A stretch of DNA of 64,000 nt, from NCBI RefSeq assembly GCF_011927785.1, contig NZ_JAATJK010000001.1, positions 5,737,001 to 5,801,000 on the forward strand, given 5' to 3'. The notes under the pieces are model-generated. The model made no database searches, was not told the DNA's origin, and was given only the letters and a program-made list of their open reading frames with translations. This document shows positions 33,439-43,868 of this stretch, piece by piece. Source of the DNA: Micromonospora profundi (lineage in GTDB: Bacteria; Actinomycetota; Actinomycetes; Mycobacteriales; Micromonosporaceae). Made by a program: the position numbers and the translations under genes. The number at the start of each line of letters is the position of its first letter. Within the stretch, counting starts at the first letter, position 1.

Positions 33439-33534
33439 CGCCCTCCTCCGCCGAGCCTGAGCCCTTCAGGCTAGGCGGCATGGGCCACTCGGGTGAAGCC
33501 CCCATCAGGTGCCCGTACGATAACCAGAGCGTGA

Positions 33535-34686
33535 TCAACCGCGGGTGTGCTGGCCAACCATCTGCACGTTGCCCGTGCCCTCGATGATCTCGCCAGCCTG
33601 CCACGCCTCGACACCACGGCCGGTGAGCGTGGCGAGCGCCCGGTCGGCGTCCTCCGCCGAGACGATCGCGAACATGCCGACACCCATGTTGAAGGTCGAC
33701 TCCATGTCCTGGTCGTCGATCCGCCCCTTCGACTGGATCAGGTCGAAGACCGGCTGCGGCTTCCAGGTGGACCGGTTGACCACAGCGTCGACGTGCTCCG
33801 GCAGCACCCGGACCAGGTTGCCGGGGATGCCGCCGCCGGTGACGTGGGCGAGGACCCGCACCTCGGCCTCGGCGATCAGCTTCAGGCAGTCCTTCGCGTA
33901 GATCTTGGTCGGGGTGAGCAACTCCTCACCCAGGGTCCGCTGCCGACCGAAGTCGTCGATCACGATGTCCAGCCGCATCCGGGCCGCGCCGAGCAGCACG
34001 TGCCGGACCAGGGAGTAGCCGTTGGAGTGCAGGCCGGAGGAGCGCATCGCGATGACCACATCGCCCACCTCGACCCGGTCCGGGCTGAGGATGTCGCTCT
34101 CCTCCACCACGCCCACACCGGTCGCGGAGATGTCGTACTCGTCCGGGCGCAGCACACCGGGGTGCTCGGCGGTCTCGCCGCCCAGCAGCGCGCAGCCCGC
34201 GTACCGGCAGCCGTCGGCGATACCCGCGCCGATGTCGGCCACCTTGTCCGGGACGACCTCGCCGGTGGCGATGTAGTCGAGCAGGAACAGCGGCTCGGCC
34301 CCACAGGCCACCAGGTCGTCGACGACCATCGCCACGAGGTCGATGCCCACCGTGTCGTGGATGTCCATCTGCTGGGCGATCACCAGCTTGGTGCCCACAC
34401 CGTCGGTGGAGGACGCCAGGATCGGGTTCTTGTACTTCGTCGTGTCCAGCCGGAACAGCCCGGCGAAGCCGCCGAGGTCGCCCAGCACCTCGGGGCGGCG
34501 GGTCTGCCGCACCTTCGACTTCAGCAACTCCACGGCGCGGTCACCCGCGTCGATGGAGACCCCGGCATCGGCGTACGAGACTGAACGCTTCCGACCTTGA
34601 CGGCCAGCGCCAGCCGTCCAGGGCTGACGGTCGCCGCCGCCGGTCGGGCTGCTTCCTGCGCCGCTGCGCTCGGACACGTGCGTCAC
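33535..34686 (-). CDS. purM: Phosphoribosylformylglycinamidine cyclo-ligase
   Basis: A 383-residue AIR synthetase, the fifth step of de novo purine synthesis. The conserved start SYADAGVSIDAGDRAVELLK follows a 35-residue disordered extension; STDGVGTKLVIA and the GGETAEHPG and HVTGGGIPGNL blocks for ATP and FGAM binding are intact. It begins with GTG at 34686 and lies 60 bp after purF on the same strand, so purF-purM form an operon. The N-terminal extension seems normal for the genus. Confidence 0.95.
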   Translation of the reverse strand: MTHVSERSGAGSSPTGGGDRQPWTAGAGRQGRKRSVSYADAGVSIDAGDRAVELLKSKVRQTRRPEVLGDLGGFAGLFRLDTTKYKNPILASSTDGVGTKLVIAQQMDIHDTVGIDLVAMVVDDLVACGAEPLFLLDYIATGEVVPDKVADIGAGIADGCRYAGCALLGGETAEHPGVLRPDEYDISATGVGVVEESDILSPDRVEVGDVVIAMRSSGLHSNGYSLVRHVLLGAARMRLDIVIDDFGRQRTLGEELLTPTKIYAKDCLKLIAEAEVRVLAHVTGGGIPGNLVRVLPEHVDAVVNRSTWKPQPVFDLIQSKGRIDDQDMESTFNMGVGMFAIVSAEDADRALATLTGRGVEAWQAGEIIEGTGNVQMVGQHTRG

Positions 34687-34746
34687 GGTTCTCCCCTTTG
34701 GTTCTCGGTGCCGCGCCGGCGGTGGCCGGGCCGCGCCGGTTTGGTG

Positions 34747-36285
34747 CTACGGGCGGTTTGCGGTCACGCCACCCGGGGTGGCGACGAACGAGCCGTTGGT
34801 GTGCGGTGCCTCCGGCGCGGAGTTGGCGACCCGTCGGCCCACACCTTCGAGCACGTGCTTGCCGATCAGGTTGCCGGCCGGCAGCTCGATCGGGTACTCC
34901 CCATCGAAACATGCCCGACACAGTCGAGTCTTCGGCTGCTCGGTCGCGGCGATCAGGCCAGGAAGCGAAACGTAGCCCAGCGTGTCGGCGCCGATGGAAC
35001 GCCGGATGCCGTCGTTGTCCAACCCGTTGGCCAGCAGCTCCGCCCGGGTGGCGAAGTCGATGCCGTAGAAACACGGCCAGCTGACCGGCGGAGACGAGAT
35101 CCGGACGTGCACCTCGAGCGCCCCCGCCTCGCGCAGCATCCGCACGATGGCGCGCTGCGTGTTGCCGCGGACGATCGAGTCGTCCACCACCACGAGCCGC
35201 TTACCTCGGACGTTCTGCCGCAACGGGTTGAGCTTGAGCCGGATGCCGAGCTGACGCAGGGTCTGCGACGGCTGGATGAACGTACGGCCCACATACGGGT
35301 TCTTCATGAGGCCCGCGCCGTAGGTGATGCCGGACGCCTCGGCGTACCCGATCGCGGCAGGCGTGCCCGACTCGGGCACCGGGATCACCAGGTCGGCCTC
35401 GACCGGGTGCTCCTTGGCCAACTGCCGGCCGATCTGCACCCGCGCCGCGTGCACGTTGCGCCCGGCGATCGTGGCGTCCGGGCGGGCGATGTAGACGTAC
35501 TCGAAGAGGCAGCCCTTCGGCTCCGGCGACGCGAACCGGGTGGAGCGCAGCCCCTCCTCGTCGATCGCGATCAGCTCGCCGGGCTCGACCTCGCGCACCA
35601 CGCTGGCGCCGACGATGTCCAGGGCGGCGGTCTCGCTGGCGACCACCCAGCCGCGCTCCAGCCGACCGAGAACCAGCGGACGTACGCCGTGCGCGTCGCG
35701 GGCCGCGTAGAGCGTCGACTCGTCCATGAAGACGAAGCTGAACGCCCCGCGCAGCTGCGGCAGCACCTCCATCGCGGCCGCCTCGACCGACAGGTCCGGG
35801 CGGCTGGCCAGCAGCATCGTCACCAGCGACGTGTCGTTCGTCGAACCGTCCGCGACAAGGCCGCGCTCGGCGACCTCCTTCTCCAGCTCGGCGGTGTTGA
35901 CCAGGTTACCGTTGTGCGCCAACGCGATGGTCGTGCCGGAACTGGTCGACCGGATGGTCGGCTGGGCGTTCTCCCAGTTGGAGGCGCCGGTCGTCGAGTA
36001 TCGGGCGTGCCCGATCGCCAAATGGCCGCGCAGGCTGGCGAGGGTGGGCTCGTCGAAGACCTGGGCCACCAGACCCAGATCCTTGTAGACCACGACGCCG
36101 GAACCGTCGCTCACCGCGATGCCCGCAGCCTCCTGGCCGCGGTGTTGCAGGGCATAGAGGCCGAAGTAGGTCAGATTGGCGACCTCTTCGCCCGGGGCCC
36201 AGACACCGAAGACGCCACAGGCATCCTGGGGGCCAGGTCGTTGGGGATCAAGGTCGTGGCTCAGCCGGCCGTCGCCTCGGGGCAC
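34747..36285 (-). CDS. purF: Amidophosphoribosyltransferase
   Basis: A 512-residue glutamine-PRPP amidotransferase, the first committed purine step. The N-terminal nucleophile Cys23 (QDACGVFGVW) becomes residue 1 after propeptide removal; the phosphoribosyltransferase PRPP loop is VVVDDSIVRGNT. Four cysteines (including CFYG and LCRACFDGEYP) could ligate the 4Fe-4S cluster found in Bacillus-type enzymes. GTG 36285 lies six bases after AGGGAG; a GTG at 36342 is less likely. First gene of the purF-purM operon. Confidence 0.93.
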   Translation of the reverse strand: MPRGDGRLSHDLDPQRPGPQDACGVFGVWAPGEEVANLTYFGLYALQHRGQEAAGIAVSDGSGVVVYKDLGLVAQVFDEPTLASLRGHLAIGHARYSTTGASNWENAQPTIRSTSSGTTIALAHNGNLVNTAELEKEVAERGLVADGSTNDTSLVTMLLASRPDLSVEAAAMEVLPQLRGAFSFVFMDESTLYAARDAHGVRPLVLGRLERGWVVASETAALDIVGASVVREVEPGELIAIDEEGLRSTRFASPEPKGCLFEYVYIARPDATIAGRNVHAARVQIGRQLAKEHPVEADLVIPVPESGTPAAIGYAEASGITYGAGLMKNPYVGRTFIQPSQTLRQLGIRLKLNPLRQNVRGKRLVVVDDSIVRGNTQRAIVRMLREAGALEVHVRISSPPVSWPCFYGIDFATRAELLANGLDNDGIRRSIGADTLGYVSLPGLIAATEQPKTRLCRACFDGEYPIELPAGNLIGKHVLEGVGRRVANSAPEAPHTNGSFVATPGGVTANRP

Positions 36286-36453
36286 TACCGCTCCCTCATG
36301 CTGGTCTGGATCGGCCTGGTGGAGATCACGGGACGGATCCACACTTCTCGGCCGGGACCACTGTCGTCGCCTGACAGTGTACGCGAATCAGTGTCTATAC
36401 AGATAGTCACGATTTCCCTGCACAGCGTCACCCTCATCCGGGCATTCAGGCAG

Positions 36454-36807
36454 CTAGAGGGGCAGATACGCCGAGAGGTCCGCCCGGATCCCGCTCACCT
36501 GCACACGACCGGCGGCGACCGCCTCGTCCCACCCGACCCGGCCGCTGGCCAACTCCAACCAGGTCAGCGGGGACATCTCGACCACGTTCGGCGGGTTTCC
36601 CCTGGTGTGTCGAGGACCAGGAACACACTGGATCGCACCGTATGGTGGAACCCGCACCTCCACCGATCGGCCGGGGGCGCGCTCCGCGAGGACGGCCAAC
36701 AACGACCGGACCGCCTCCCGGAACACCGGCCGTTCGGGCGTACGCCCCTCGTCAAGCGCCGACAAAGCCGCTGCTATGGCGGCGGATTTACTGTGCGGAG
36801 AGGACAC
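36454..36807 (-). CDS. Sterol-carrier-type small protein
   Basis: A 117-residue protein of an actinobacterial sterol-carrier/MDMPI-like family. From GTG 36807 it reads [21 protein letters not shown]; the conserved core is [29 protein letters not shown] followed by [21 protein letters not shown]. Upstream in-frame starts reach 36882 but add unconserved sequence. It sits directly upstream of purF on the same strand (168-bp gap) and is divergent from the large membrane protein at 36968. The ligand is unknown. Confidence 0.75.
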   Translation of the reverse strand: MSSPHSKSAAIAAALSALDEGRTPERPVFREAVRSLLAVLAERAPGRSVEVRVPPYGAIQCVPGPRHTRGNPPNVVEMSPLTWLELASGRVGWDEAVAAGRVQVSGIRADLSAYLPL

Positions 36808-36967
36808 GACGGGACGATACGACCCGTAGCCGGAGCACCCGACGCTGGCCCTGGGTCGCGCCGATCCACTCAGACAAGGCATAGTGGCCGACGGCGTATT
36901 CGTACCGTGATGATCCCCGGCCCGGCGCCCCGCCGGTCAAGGGAAGTCAGCCCGGAAGGCGGTGGAC

Positions 36968-39070
36968 GTGTCAACACACCGACGTGCCTGGAAGCAGCGG
37001 GCCGGTGTGGTCGTAGCGCTGGTTGCCGGCGCTCTGCTCGCCGTCCCCGCAACACCAGCCATGGCCGCAGATGTCGATGTTTCCCCGGGTTCGGTCTCGG
37101 TAAACGCCGGCAGCGATGCCACGATCACCGTGCGAGTCACCCCGGGTGACAACGACGACAGGGCGCGGATCAGCCTCTCCGGTCTACCGCAGGGTGTCAG
37201 CTGCGCCAGCGGCTGCGGCGACGTCAACTTCCCTGGCCTGGCAAAGCAGCCGAGGTCGGTGCTGGTCAGGATCGCGGCCAACGAGAACGCCAGCGACGCC
37301 AACGCCACCATCACCGTGGCCGTCGAGGCCGAGTCCGGCCCGGACACCGCCACCGTCGCGCTGACCGTGCGGGGCAAGGCCGCGCCGCCTACTCAGCAGC
37401 AGCCGCAGACCGTGAAGTCGGTTTCCGGCAAGGTCGTCGTGAAGGCGAACGGCGACGCGGTGCCGAACGCGATCGTGATCCTCCAGGACAGCGCCGGCCA
37501 CCGTTACGACACGATCGCCGACGGCAGCGGGAACTTCCGGTTCACCGGCAGCAACGACAAGCCGATCGCGCCTGGTCGGATCGACGTGGGTGCGTCGTCC
37601 AACAACATCAACGCGGTCAAGAGCTTCACCGCGAACGCAGGACAGTCGATCACCGGGCAGCGCATCAGCCTGGAGATCAAGGTCGAGGTGACACCGAGCG
37701 CCACCCCGTCTCCCACCGTCGAGGCCACCCCCACCGACGAGGCGACCGAGGAGGGCACCGAGGAGGAGCCGTCCACTGAAGCCAGCCCCGGTGCTCCGGC
37801 GAACGCCGCGAACGAGGATGACGGCGGTGGCTTCGGCTCGTACCTGATCATTCTGCTCGGTGGTCTGCTCGTTGCTGCCGGTGTCGGCACGATCGTGCTG
37901 CTCTGGATGAAGCGCAAGGAGAGCGGCGACGACGATGACGAGCCGGCGGCAGCCGGCGCGGCTGGCGCGGTGCCGGCGGCGCGGGGCGGCTTCCGCGGGG
38001 CGGACGACCAGACCCGGGTGGTCAACCGGCCTGGCGGGCCCGATCCGACGATGGTCGGCGGGGCTGCGCTGAGCGAGGCGCCGACGATGATGCACCGCCC
38101 GGTCGTCGACGACGTGCCACCGGACCCGTACGGCGCGCCTCCGCAGCCGTACGGTGCCGCTGGCCAGCAGGGTTGGGCCGGCGCCGGCTACGGCGACGAG
38201 CCCGCGACCGGGGGGTACGGCGCCGGCGGTTACGGCAACGCGCCGGCCTCGGGCGGCGGTTACGGCACGGCGGGTACCCCCGACGGCGGCTACGGCGCGG
38301 CGGACGACGGCTACGGTGCAGCGCCCGGATCCGGCGCAGGCTACGGCGGCGCACAGGTTCCGGGTGGCTACGGCAATGCGCCCGCCTCAGGTAGTGGCTA
38401 CGGCAATGCCCCGGCCTCGGGTGCCGGTTACGGCAACGCGCCCGCCTCGGGTGCCGGCTATGGCAACGCGCCGGCCTCGGGTGGTGGCTACGGCACCCGC
38501 GACTACACCGCCCCGGCCGGTTCCGCCGGTTACCCACCGGCTCCCGCAGGTGGCGAGCGCTTCGACGAGCCGACCGGCCGGTACACGGGCGACAGCACCC
38601 AGTACCCGGCCCCGGCCGACCCGTACTCCACAGGCGTCTACCAGCCCGAGCAGAGCCAGGGCTACGGCCAAGCCGACGCTGCCCCGTACGGCGGTGGGCG
38701 GTCGACCGAGCCGACCGGCGGATACGGCCAGCAGGCCGGCGGGTACGAGCAGGGTGGCGGCTACGGTCAGCAGGCCGGCGGGTACGACCAGGGCGGCTAC
38801 GGTCAGGAGACCCCGCAGCAGCGCGGCAGCTACGACGACCGAGGCTACGAGCAGGGCGGCTACGGCCAGCAGGCCGGTGGGTACGAGCAGGGTGGCGGCT
38901 ACGGTCAGCAGGCCGGCGGCTACGGCCAGGAGACCCCGCAGCAGCGCGGCAGCTACGACCAGCCCGGCTACGACCAGCCCGGCTACGACCAGCAGGGCGG
39001 CCGCGCCCGGCCGGACAGCCCGCCCCCGACCGAGCGGGGCGGCCGTCGCCTCGACTGGCTGGACGACTGA
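36968..39070 (+). CDS. Membrane protein with extracytoplasmic beta domains and prion-like cytoplasmic tail
   Basis: A 700-residue type I membrane protein. A Sec signal (QRAGVVVALVAGALLAVPATPAMA) precedes an Ig-like domain with two cysteines, a carboxypeptidase-regulatory-like beta domain (SGKVVVKANGDAVPNAIVILQD) and a Thr/Glu-rich linker. One helix (SYLIILLGGLLVAAGVGTIVLLW) with MKRKE behind it places the rest inside the cell. The roughly 380-residue tail is rich in Tyr, Gly, Gln, Pro and Ala, including four tandem YGNAPASG(S/A/G)G units and QQAGGYEQGG repeats, resembling prion-like phase-separating sequences. GTG 36968 follows GGAAGG by eight bases. Role unknown. Confidence 0.8.
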   Translation: MSTHRRAWKQRAGVVVALVAGALLAVPATPAMAADVDVSPGSVSVNAGSDATITVRVTPGDNDDRARISLSGLPQGVSCASGCGDVNFPGLAKQPRSVLVRIAANENASDANATITVAVEAESGPDTATVALTVRGKAAPPTQQQPQTVKSVSGKVVVKANGDAVPNAIVILQDSAGHRYDTIADGSGNFRFTGSNDKPIAPGRIDVGASSNNINAVKSFTANAGQSITGQRISLEIKVEVTPSATPSPTVEATPTDEATEEGTEEEPSTEASPGAPANAANEDDGGGFGSYLIILLGGLLVAAGVGTIVLLWMKRKESGDDDDEPAAAGAAGAVPAARGGFRGADDQTRVVNRPGGPDPTMVGGAALSEAPTMMHRPVVDDVPPDPYGAPPQPYGAAGQQGWAGAGYGDEPATGGYGAGGYGNAPASGGGYGTAGTPDGGYGAADDGYGAAPGSGAGYGGAQVPGGYGNAPASGSGYGNAPASGAGYGNAPASGAGYGNAPASGGGYGTRDYTAPAGSAGYPPAPAGGERFDEPTGRYTGDSTQYPAPADPYSTGVYQPEQSQGYGQADAAPYGGGRSTEPTGGYGQQAGGYEQGGGYGQQAGGYDQGGYGQETPQQRGSYDDRGYEQGGYGQQAGGYEQGGGYGQQAGGYGQETPQQRGSYDQPGYDQPGYDQQGGRARPDSPPPTERGGRRLDWLDD
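38369..38488. repeat. Four tandem 30-bp units encoding YGNAPASG repeats
   Basis: Units at 38369, 38399, 38429 and 38459 are each 30 bases and near-identical, encoding YGNAPASGxG. A related single copy lies near 38234. They build part of the Tyr/Gly-rich tail. Confidence 0.9.
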
Positions 39071-39095
39071 CCCGACACACCGCCATACGACACAA

Positions 39096-39133
39096 CGCGA
39101 ACGGCCGTCCGGAACCTCGGGCGGCCGTTCGCG
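39096..39133 (+). terminator. Terminator of the prion-like membrane protein gene
   Basis: CGCGAACGGCCG (39096-39107) pairs perfectly with 39122-39133 across a 14-base loop. Confidence 0.7.
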
Positions 39134-39219
39134 TGTCCGGCGACCGCTCACGCCCTCGATGAGCGCGCAAATGGGCAAGATCACCGGTGCAGCCCGCCCG
39201 ACGCCTCTCGGGCACGGGC

Positions 39220-39292
39220 GGCCGAGGCATGGAGCGTCCGGCACGGACCGGCCGAGGCACGTACCGGCCGGCACGGACCGGCCGAGGGCACG
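39220..39292. repeat. 30-bp direct repeats in the purL-side intergenic region
   Basis: Two 30-base units starting GGCCGAGGCA (39220-39249 and 39250-39279) and a partial third lie between the membrane protein gene and the ComB-type gene. They differ at a few positions. No gene is seen in this 246-bp gap. Confidence 0.75.
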
Positions 39293-39316
39293 GGGTCGAC
39301 GGGTGGACGACCCAGG

Positions 39317-40108
39317 TCAGGCGGCGGAGAAGACTCCCTGGCGGAGGACCGGGACGACAGTCGACGCGTCGACCTGGACGGCGATCTCCACGTCTTCGGC
39401 GAAGCCGCTCTCGGTCAGTTCCCGGCCGGACACGCTTCCGCGTATTGCGGCGGGCACGTCAGGGGTGCTGGCCAGCGCGGCGAGCGCCACGGCCGCCTCC
39501 ACGGAGAGGCCACCCGGTACGCCGGCGAGGGCGTCGAGCACGCTGGCCGCGCCCAGCTGGTCCTCCACCGACGGTCGCAGTGACCCGTCTGGCCACCGCT
39601 CCCCCGAGGCGATGACGCCGATCGGGGCGTCCGTGGTGCCGTACCCCTGGCTCTGCAGCCAACGCCCGACGGCGGGTGCGTTACGCAGGCACGCCGCTAC
39701 CACCGGCAGCCCGGTGGCGCTGGCGGCGGCGCTGATGGCCGAGCCGTTCGGTGATGGCAGCACCAGGTCCGGCACGACGGGTGCGGTGCTCAGCGCGGCC
39801 GGCGAGAGCGACCACGGATTGTCGGCAGTCACCCGACGGCGGCCCACGGCGGCCACCGCGCCGACGCGGATCGCGTACTCGGCGGCCTGCTCGCCCCAGG
39901 GGAACGGATGCACCCGCATGCCGCGAGCGACAGCCACCTCCACGGCGGTGGTGAACGAGAGTACGTCCACCACCACCAGGGCGGCGCAGACCCGACCGAG
40001 TTCGGCCGCGCCGCTCAGCCCCCAGTCGAACCGGGCACCCGATCCGGGCTGGCCGTAGACGGCGGCCGCCAACGCCTCAGCGCTCGTCAGGCGACGGGTC
40101 GGTGGCAC
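39317..40108 (-). CDS. 2-phosphosulfolactate phosphatase family (ComB) protein
   Basis: A 263-residue protein of the ComB family. Conserved blocks are [51 protein letters not shown] and [24 protein letters not shown]. In archaea ComB acts in coenzyme M synthesis; actinobacteria lack that pathway, so another phosphatase role is likely. From GTG 40108 the gene overlaps the 3' end of purL by 32 bases in another frame, suggesting co-transcription with purSQL. Confidence 0.85.
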   Translation of the reverse strand: MPPTRRLTSAEALAAAVYGQPGSGARFDWGLSGAAELGRVCAALVVVDVLSFTTAVEVAVARGMRVHPFPWGEQAAEYAIRVGAVAAVGRRRVTADNPWSLSPAALSTAPVVPDLVLPSPNGSAISAAASATGLPVVAACLRNAPAVGRWLQSQGYGTTDAPIGVIASGERWPDGSLRPSVEDQLGAASVLDALAGVPGGLSVEAAVALAALASTPDVPAAIRGSVSGRELTESGFAEDVEIAVQVDASTVVPVLRQGVFSAA

Positions 40109-42878
40109 CGGAGTCAGACTCGGACGAACCGGCGGCCTCCGCCGGCCCGGTGGTGCTCGACTGGCCCGACGCGCTCGGCTCCGAGTCGCCCGACTGACCA
40201 GACGCGCCCGGCTCGCCCGACCGACCGGACACGCCAGCCTCGTCCGACTGACCGGACACGCCAGCCTCGACCGGCTCGACCGCTCCGGTCGTTGGCACCG
40301 GGCCGGCCGACGCGATCGGCTCGGACACGACAGTCGCCGGGTCCAGAGGCGCGACGGTCGTGCCCTCGGCCACCGGCAGGGGCGCCGCCTCGACAGCGCC
40401 CGCCACGCCGGCGGCCGGCGCGGGCACCTCGACGGAGGCGGCACCGCCGAACAGGCGCGGCAGCGTCTCGGTGTGCGCGGCGCGCAGCTCGTCCAGGCCG
40501 ATCCGGAACTGGCCGTGCACCTCAAGCGCACCGCCGGTCGGGTCGGTGACGCCGATCAGCTCGAACGGCACCCCCCGCTCGGCGCAGAGCGCCGCGAACG
40601 CCTTGTCGTGGCCGCGCGGCACCGACACCAGGGCCCGCGTGGCGGACTCGCTGAACAGGTAGACGAACGGCATCGAGCCGCCGGCGAACTGCTCCGGCAC
40701 CGCGATCCGGGCACCGACGCCCCGCCGCAGGCAGGACTCGACAAGGCTCTGGGCGAGGCCACCGTCGGACAGGTCGTGCGCGGAGCTGAGGTGACCCACC
40801 CGGGCAGCCTCGGCCAGCAGGTCGGCAAGCAGCTTCTCCCGGGAGAGATCGACCTGCGGCGGAATGCCGCCGAGGTGCTCGTGCGTCACCCAGGCCCACT
40901 CCGAGCCGGACAGCTCGACGTTTGTCTCACCCAGCAGGTAGATCTGGTCGTGATCGCCACCGGGGCGCGGGACGAAGCCCATCGGCACCCGGTCGGCCAC
41001 GTTGTCCAGTACGCCGAGCACACCGACCACCGGGGTCGGGTGGATGGGCGCCGCGCCGGTCTGGTTGTAGAAGCTGACGTTGCCGCCTGTGACCGGGATG
41101 CCCAGCTCCAGGCAGCCGTCCGCCAGGCCGCGAACGGCCTCGGCGAACTGCCACATCACGCCCGGGTCCTCCGGGGAGCCGAAGTTGAGGCAGTTGGTGA
41201 CGGCGATCGGCGTCGCGCCGGTCACCGCCACGTTCCGGTACGCCTCGGCGAGGGCCAGCTTGGTGCCGTTGTACGGGTCGAGCCGCGCGTACCGGCCGTT
41301 GCCGTCCACCGACAGCGCCACGCCGAGCCCGGTCCGCTCGTCGATGCGGATCACGCCGCCGTCCTCCGGCTGGGCGAGGACGGTGTTGCCCAGCACGTAG
41401 CGGTCGTACTGCTCGGTGACCCAGGTCTTGTCGGCCAGGTTGGGCGACGCGATCATGCGCAGCACGGTCTCCCGCAGCGCCTCCGGGTCGGCCGGTCGGG
41501 GCAGCGTCTCGGCCCGGTCGGCCTGGAGCAGGATCAGGTCCGCCGGCTCGCGCATCGGCCGGGCGTACACCGGGCCGTCGTCGACAAGCGAACCCGGAGG
41601 TACGTCGACGACCAGGTGGTCCTGCCACGTGATCAGCAGTCGGCCGGGGCGGCCGTCCGGCTCGGGTGCGGTGACCTCGCCGATCGCGGTGGCGAGGACG
41701 CCCCACTTTTCACAGGTCTTGAGCACCGCGTCGAGCTTGTCCGGCTCGACGACCAGCAGCATCCGCTCCTGGGACTCGCTGGCGAGGATCTCGTGCGGGT
41801 CCATGGAGGGCTCACGCAGCGGTACGCGCTCCAGCCAGACCCGCATGCCGGTGCCGGCCGCGGCGGCGGTCTCGGTGAGCGCACAGGTCAGACCGGCGCC
41901 GCCGAGGTCCTGGATGCCAACGACCAACTGGCCGTCGTACAGCTCCAGGCACGCCTCGATCAACAGCTTCTCGGTGAACGGGTCGCCGACCTGCACGGCG
42001 GGGCGACGGGCCTCGCTGCCCTCGTCGAAGGTGGCGCTTGCCAGCACGGACACGCCGCCGATGCCGTCCCGGCCGGTCTTGGCGCCCATCAGCACGACCA
42101 CGTTGCCGGGGCCGGCGGCAGCCTTGTTCTGGAGCCGGTTGACCGGCAGCACGCCCAGGCAGAGCGCGTTGAGCAGCGGGTTGCCCTGGTAGGAGGGGTC
42201 GAAGACCAACTCGCCACCGATGTTGGGCAGGCCGAGGCAGTTGCCGTAGCCGCCGACGCCGGCGACCACGCCGGTGAGCACCCGCGCGGTGTCCGGGTGG
42301 TCCGCCGCACCGAAGCGCAGCGGGTCCATCACCGCGACCGGGCGGGCACCCATGGCGAGGATGTCGCGGACGATGCCGCCGACACCCGTCGCCGCGCCCT
42401 GGTACGGCTCGACGAAGCTCGGGTGGTTGTGCGACTCGACCTTGAAGGTCACGGCCAGGTCGGCGGAGATCTGCACCACACCGGCGTTCTCACCGATGCC
42501 GGCGAGCAGCCGGTCGCTGTGCGGTGCCTTCTCGCCGAACTGGCGCAGGTGCACCTTGCTCGACTTGTAGGAGCAGTGCTCGCTCCACATGATCGAGTAC
42601 ATCGCCAGCTCGGACTGGGTGGGCCGACGCCCGAGGATCTGCCGGATCCGGTCGTACTCGTCGTCGCGGAGCCCCAGCTCGGTGTACGGCTGAAGCTCGC
42701 CCGAGGTGCCGTTGGCGCGCTGCACGGTATCCACGCCGTCGGTCCAGTCGGCCGTGGCCGGCTGGGGGGCGGGAGCGGTCGCCGTGTAGGCGGGTTCCGC
42801 CGGGCTCGGCTCGGCCGGCTGCGCCGGGGCGGAGTACGCCTCCGGAGTGTCCCGTACCGGGTCCGGATGGGTGGTCAT
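40077..42878 (-). CDS. purL: Phosphoribosylformylglycinamidine synthase, large subunit
   Basis: A 933-residue FGAM synthetase subunit, longer than usual. The catalytic body is normal: [33 protein letters not shown] and [13 protein letters not shown] are all present. It has an 80-residue Pro/Ala-rich N-terminal extension and a roughly 120-residue Ser/Gly/Glu-rich C-terminal tail with repeated VSGQS/VSGRS/ASGQS motifs that is not part of the family fold. ATG 42878 follows GAGGAGAGG. It works with PurQ and PurS encoded just upstream on the same strand. Confidence 0.93.
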   Translation of the reverse strand: MTTHPDPVRDTPEAYSAPAQPAEPSPAEPAYTATAPAPQPATADWTDGVDTVQRANGTSGELQPYTELGLRDDEYDRIRQILGRRPTQSELAMYSIMWSEHCSYKSSKVHLRQFGEKAPHSDRLLAGIGENAGVVQISADLAVTFKVESHNHPSFVEPYQGAATGVGGIVRDILAMGARPVAVMDPLRFGAADHPDTARVLTGVVAGVGGYGNCLGLPNIGGELVFDPSYQGNPLLNALCLGVLPVNRLQNKAAAGPGNVVVLMGAKTGRDGIGGVSVLASATFDEGSEARRPAVQVGDPFTEKLLIEACLELYDGQLVVGIQDLGGAGLTCALTETAAAAGTGMRVWLERVPLREPSMDPHEILASESQERMLLVVEPDKLDAVLKTCEKWGVLATAIGEVTAPEPDGRPGRLLITWQDHLVVDVPPGSLVDDGPVYARPMREPADLILLQADRAETLPRPADPEALRETVLRMIASPNLADKTWVTEQYDRYVLGNTVLAQPEDGGVIRIDERTGLGVALSVDGNGRYARLDPYNGTKLALAEAYRNVAVTGATPIAVTNCLNFGSPEDPGVMWQFAEAVRGLADGCLELGIPVTGGNVSFYNQTGAAPIHPTPVVGVLGVLDNVADRVPMGFVPRPGGDHDQIYLLGETNVELSGSEWAWVTHEHLGGIPPQVDLSREKLLADLLAEAARVGHLSSAHDLSDGGLAQSLVESCLRRGVGARIAVPEQFAGGSMPFVYLFSESATRALVSVPRGHDKAFAALCAERGVPFELIGVTDPTGGALEVHGQFRIGLDELRAAHTETLPRLFGGAASVEVPAPAAGVAGAVEAAPLPVAEGTTVAPLDPATVVSEPIASAGPVPTTGAVEPVEAGVSGQSDEAGVSGRSGEPGASGQSGDSEPSASGQSSTTGPAEAAGSSESDSGATDPSPDER

Positions 42879-42924
42879 GACCTCTCCTCGCTGCGCTCGT
42901 GCCCGCCCGACCGACTCCTCGCGT

Positions 42925-43608
42925 TCACGCCGGTGCCCCCACCAGGTGCTTGAGGACCGAGGTGAAGAAGCCGAGGCCGTCCAGCGAGGGGCCGGTGAGC
43001 GCCTCCACGGCGTGCTCGGGGTGCGGCATGATGCCGACCACGTTGCCGGCGGCGTTGGTGATCGCGGCGATGTCACGCTGCGAGCCGTTGGGGTTGCCGC
43101 CGATGTAGCGGGCGACCACCCGGCCTTCGGCTTCGAGCTGGTCCAGGGTCGCGGTGTCGGCGACGTAGCAGCCCTCGCCGTTCTTCACCGGGATGAGCAC
43201 CTCCTGGCCGGGCTGGAACGCGTTGGTCCAGGCGGTGCCGACCGACTCGATGCGCAGGATCTGGTCCCGGTTACGGAAGTGCAGGTGTTGGTTGCGGGTG
43301 AGCGCACCGGGCAGCAGGTGCGCCTCGCAGAGGATCTGGAAGCCGTTGCAGATGCCGAGCACCGGCAGGCCACCCTGGGCGGCGTCCACGATCGTCTCCA
43401 TCACCGGTGCGAACCGGGCGATGGCGCCGCAGCGCAGGTAGTCGCCGTAGGAGAAGCCGCCGGGGAGCACTACGGCGTCCACCCCGTGCAGGCTCGGGTC
43501 ACCGTGCCAGAGCCGGACCGGCTCGGCGCCGGAGATCCGGACGGCACGGGCCGCGTCCCCGTCGTCGAGTGAGCCGGGGAAGGTGACGACACCGACCCGG
43601 GCGGTCAC
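42925..43608 (-). CDS. purQ: FGAM synthase, glutamine amidotransferase subunit
   Basis: A 227-residue class I glutamine amidotransferase delivering ammonia to PurL. The nucleophile is in GICNGFQ (about residue 87) and the His-Glu pair in MPHPEHAVE near residue 200; [16 protein letters not shown] supplies the oxyanion region. Its ATG overlaps the purS stop by four bases and it precedes purL by 46 bp, so purS-purQ-purL are one operon. Confidence 0.95.
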   Translation of the reverse strand: MTARVGVVTFPGSLDDGDAARAVRISGAEPVRLWHGDPSLHGVDAVVLPGGFSYGDYLRCGAIARFAPVMETIVDAAQGGLPVLGICNGFQILCEAHLLPGALTRNQHLHFRNRDQILRIESVGTAWTNAFQPGQEVLIPVKNGEGCYVADTATLDQLEAEGRVVARYIGGNPNGSQRDIAAITNAAGNVVGIMPHPEHAVEALTGPSLDGLGFFTSVLKHLVGAPA

Positions 43609-43868
43609 GAGCGGGCGTCCGCGGTCTCGTCGGCCTCGACCAGGCGGACGGTGAAGTCCTCGATGACCGGGTTGGCGAGCAGCTTGTCGGCGATCTCCCG
43701 GGCCCGGTCCAGGTCGGGTTCACCGGTGAAGTCGATCTCGATCCGCCTGCCGATCCGAACTGAGGCGACGTCGCTGACGCCGAGCCGGGGCAGCGCGTTT
43801 GCGACGGCCTGGCCCTGCGGATCGAGGATCTCGGGCTTGAGCATGACGTCGACGACGACGCGAGGCAC
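43605..43868 (-). CDS. purS: FGAM synthase, PurS subunit
   Basis: An 87-residue PurS protein, which bridges PurQ and PurL. From GTG 43868 it reads [22 protein letters not shown], followed by [20 protein letters not shown], the family pattern. AGGAG precedes the start by eight bases, while an upstream in-frame start at 44027 lacks conservation. First gene of the purSQL operon. Confidence 0.93.
   Translation of the reverse strand: MPRVVVDVMLKPEILDPQGQAVANALPRLGVSDVASVRIGRRIEIDFTGEPDLDRAREIADKLLANPVIEDFTVRLVEADETADARS

Noticed and set aside
36286..36453. Purine riboswitch or PurR box upstream of purF
   Set aside because: No recognisable aptamer or conserved box; a TACACT could be a -10 but no -35 fits.
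34597..37149. An 850-codon plus-strand frame across purF and the sterol-carrier gene
   Set aside because: Shadow of purF on the other strand; purF has all family motifs and normal codon bias.
40473..42953. An 826-codon open frame on the plus strand opposite purL
   Set aside because: Arg/Gly/Val-rich translation without motifs; it is the usual antisense shadow of a high-GC gene.
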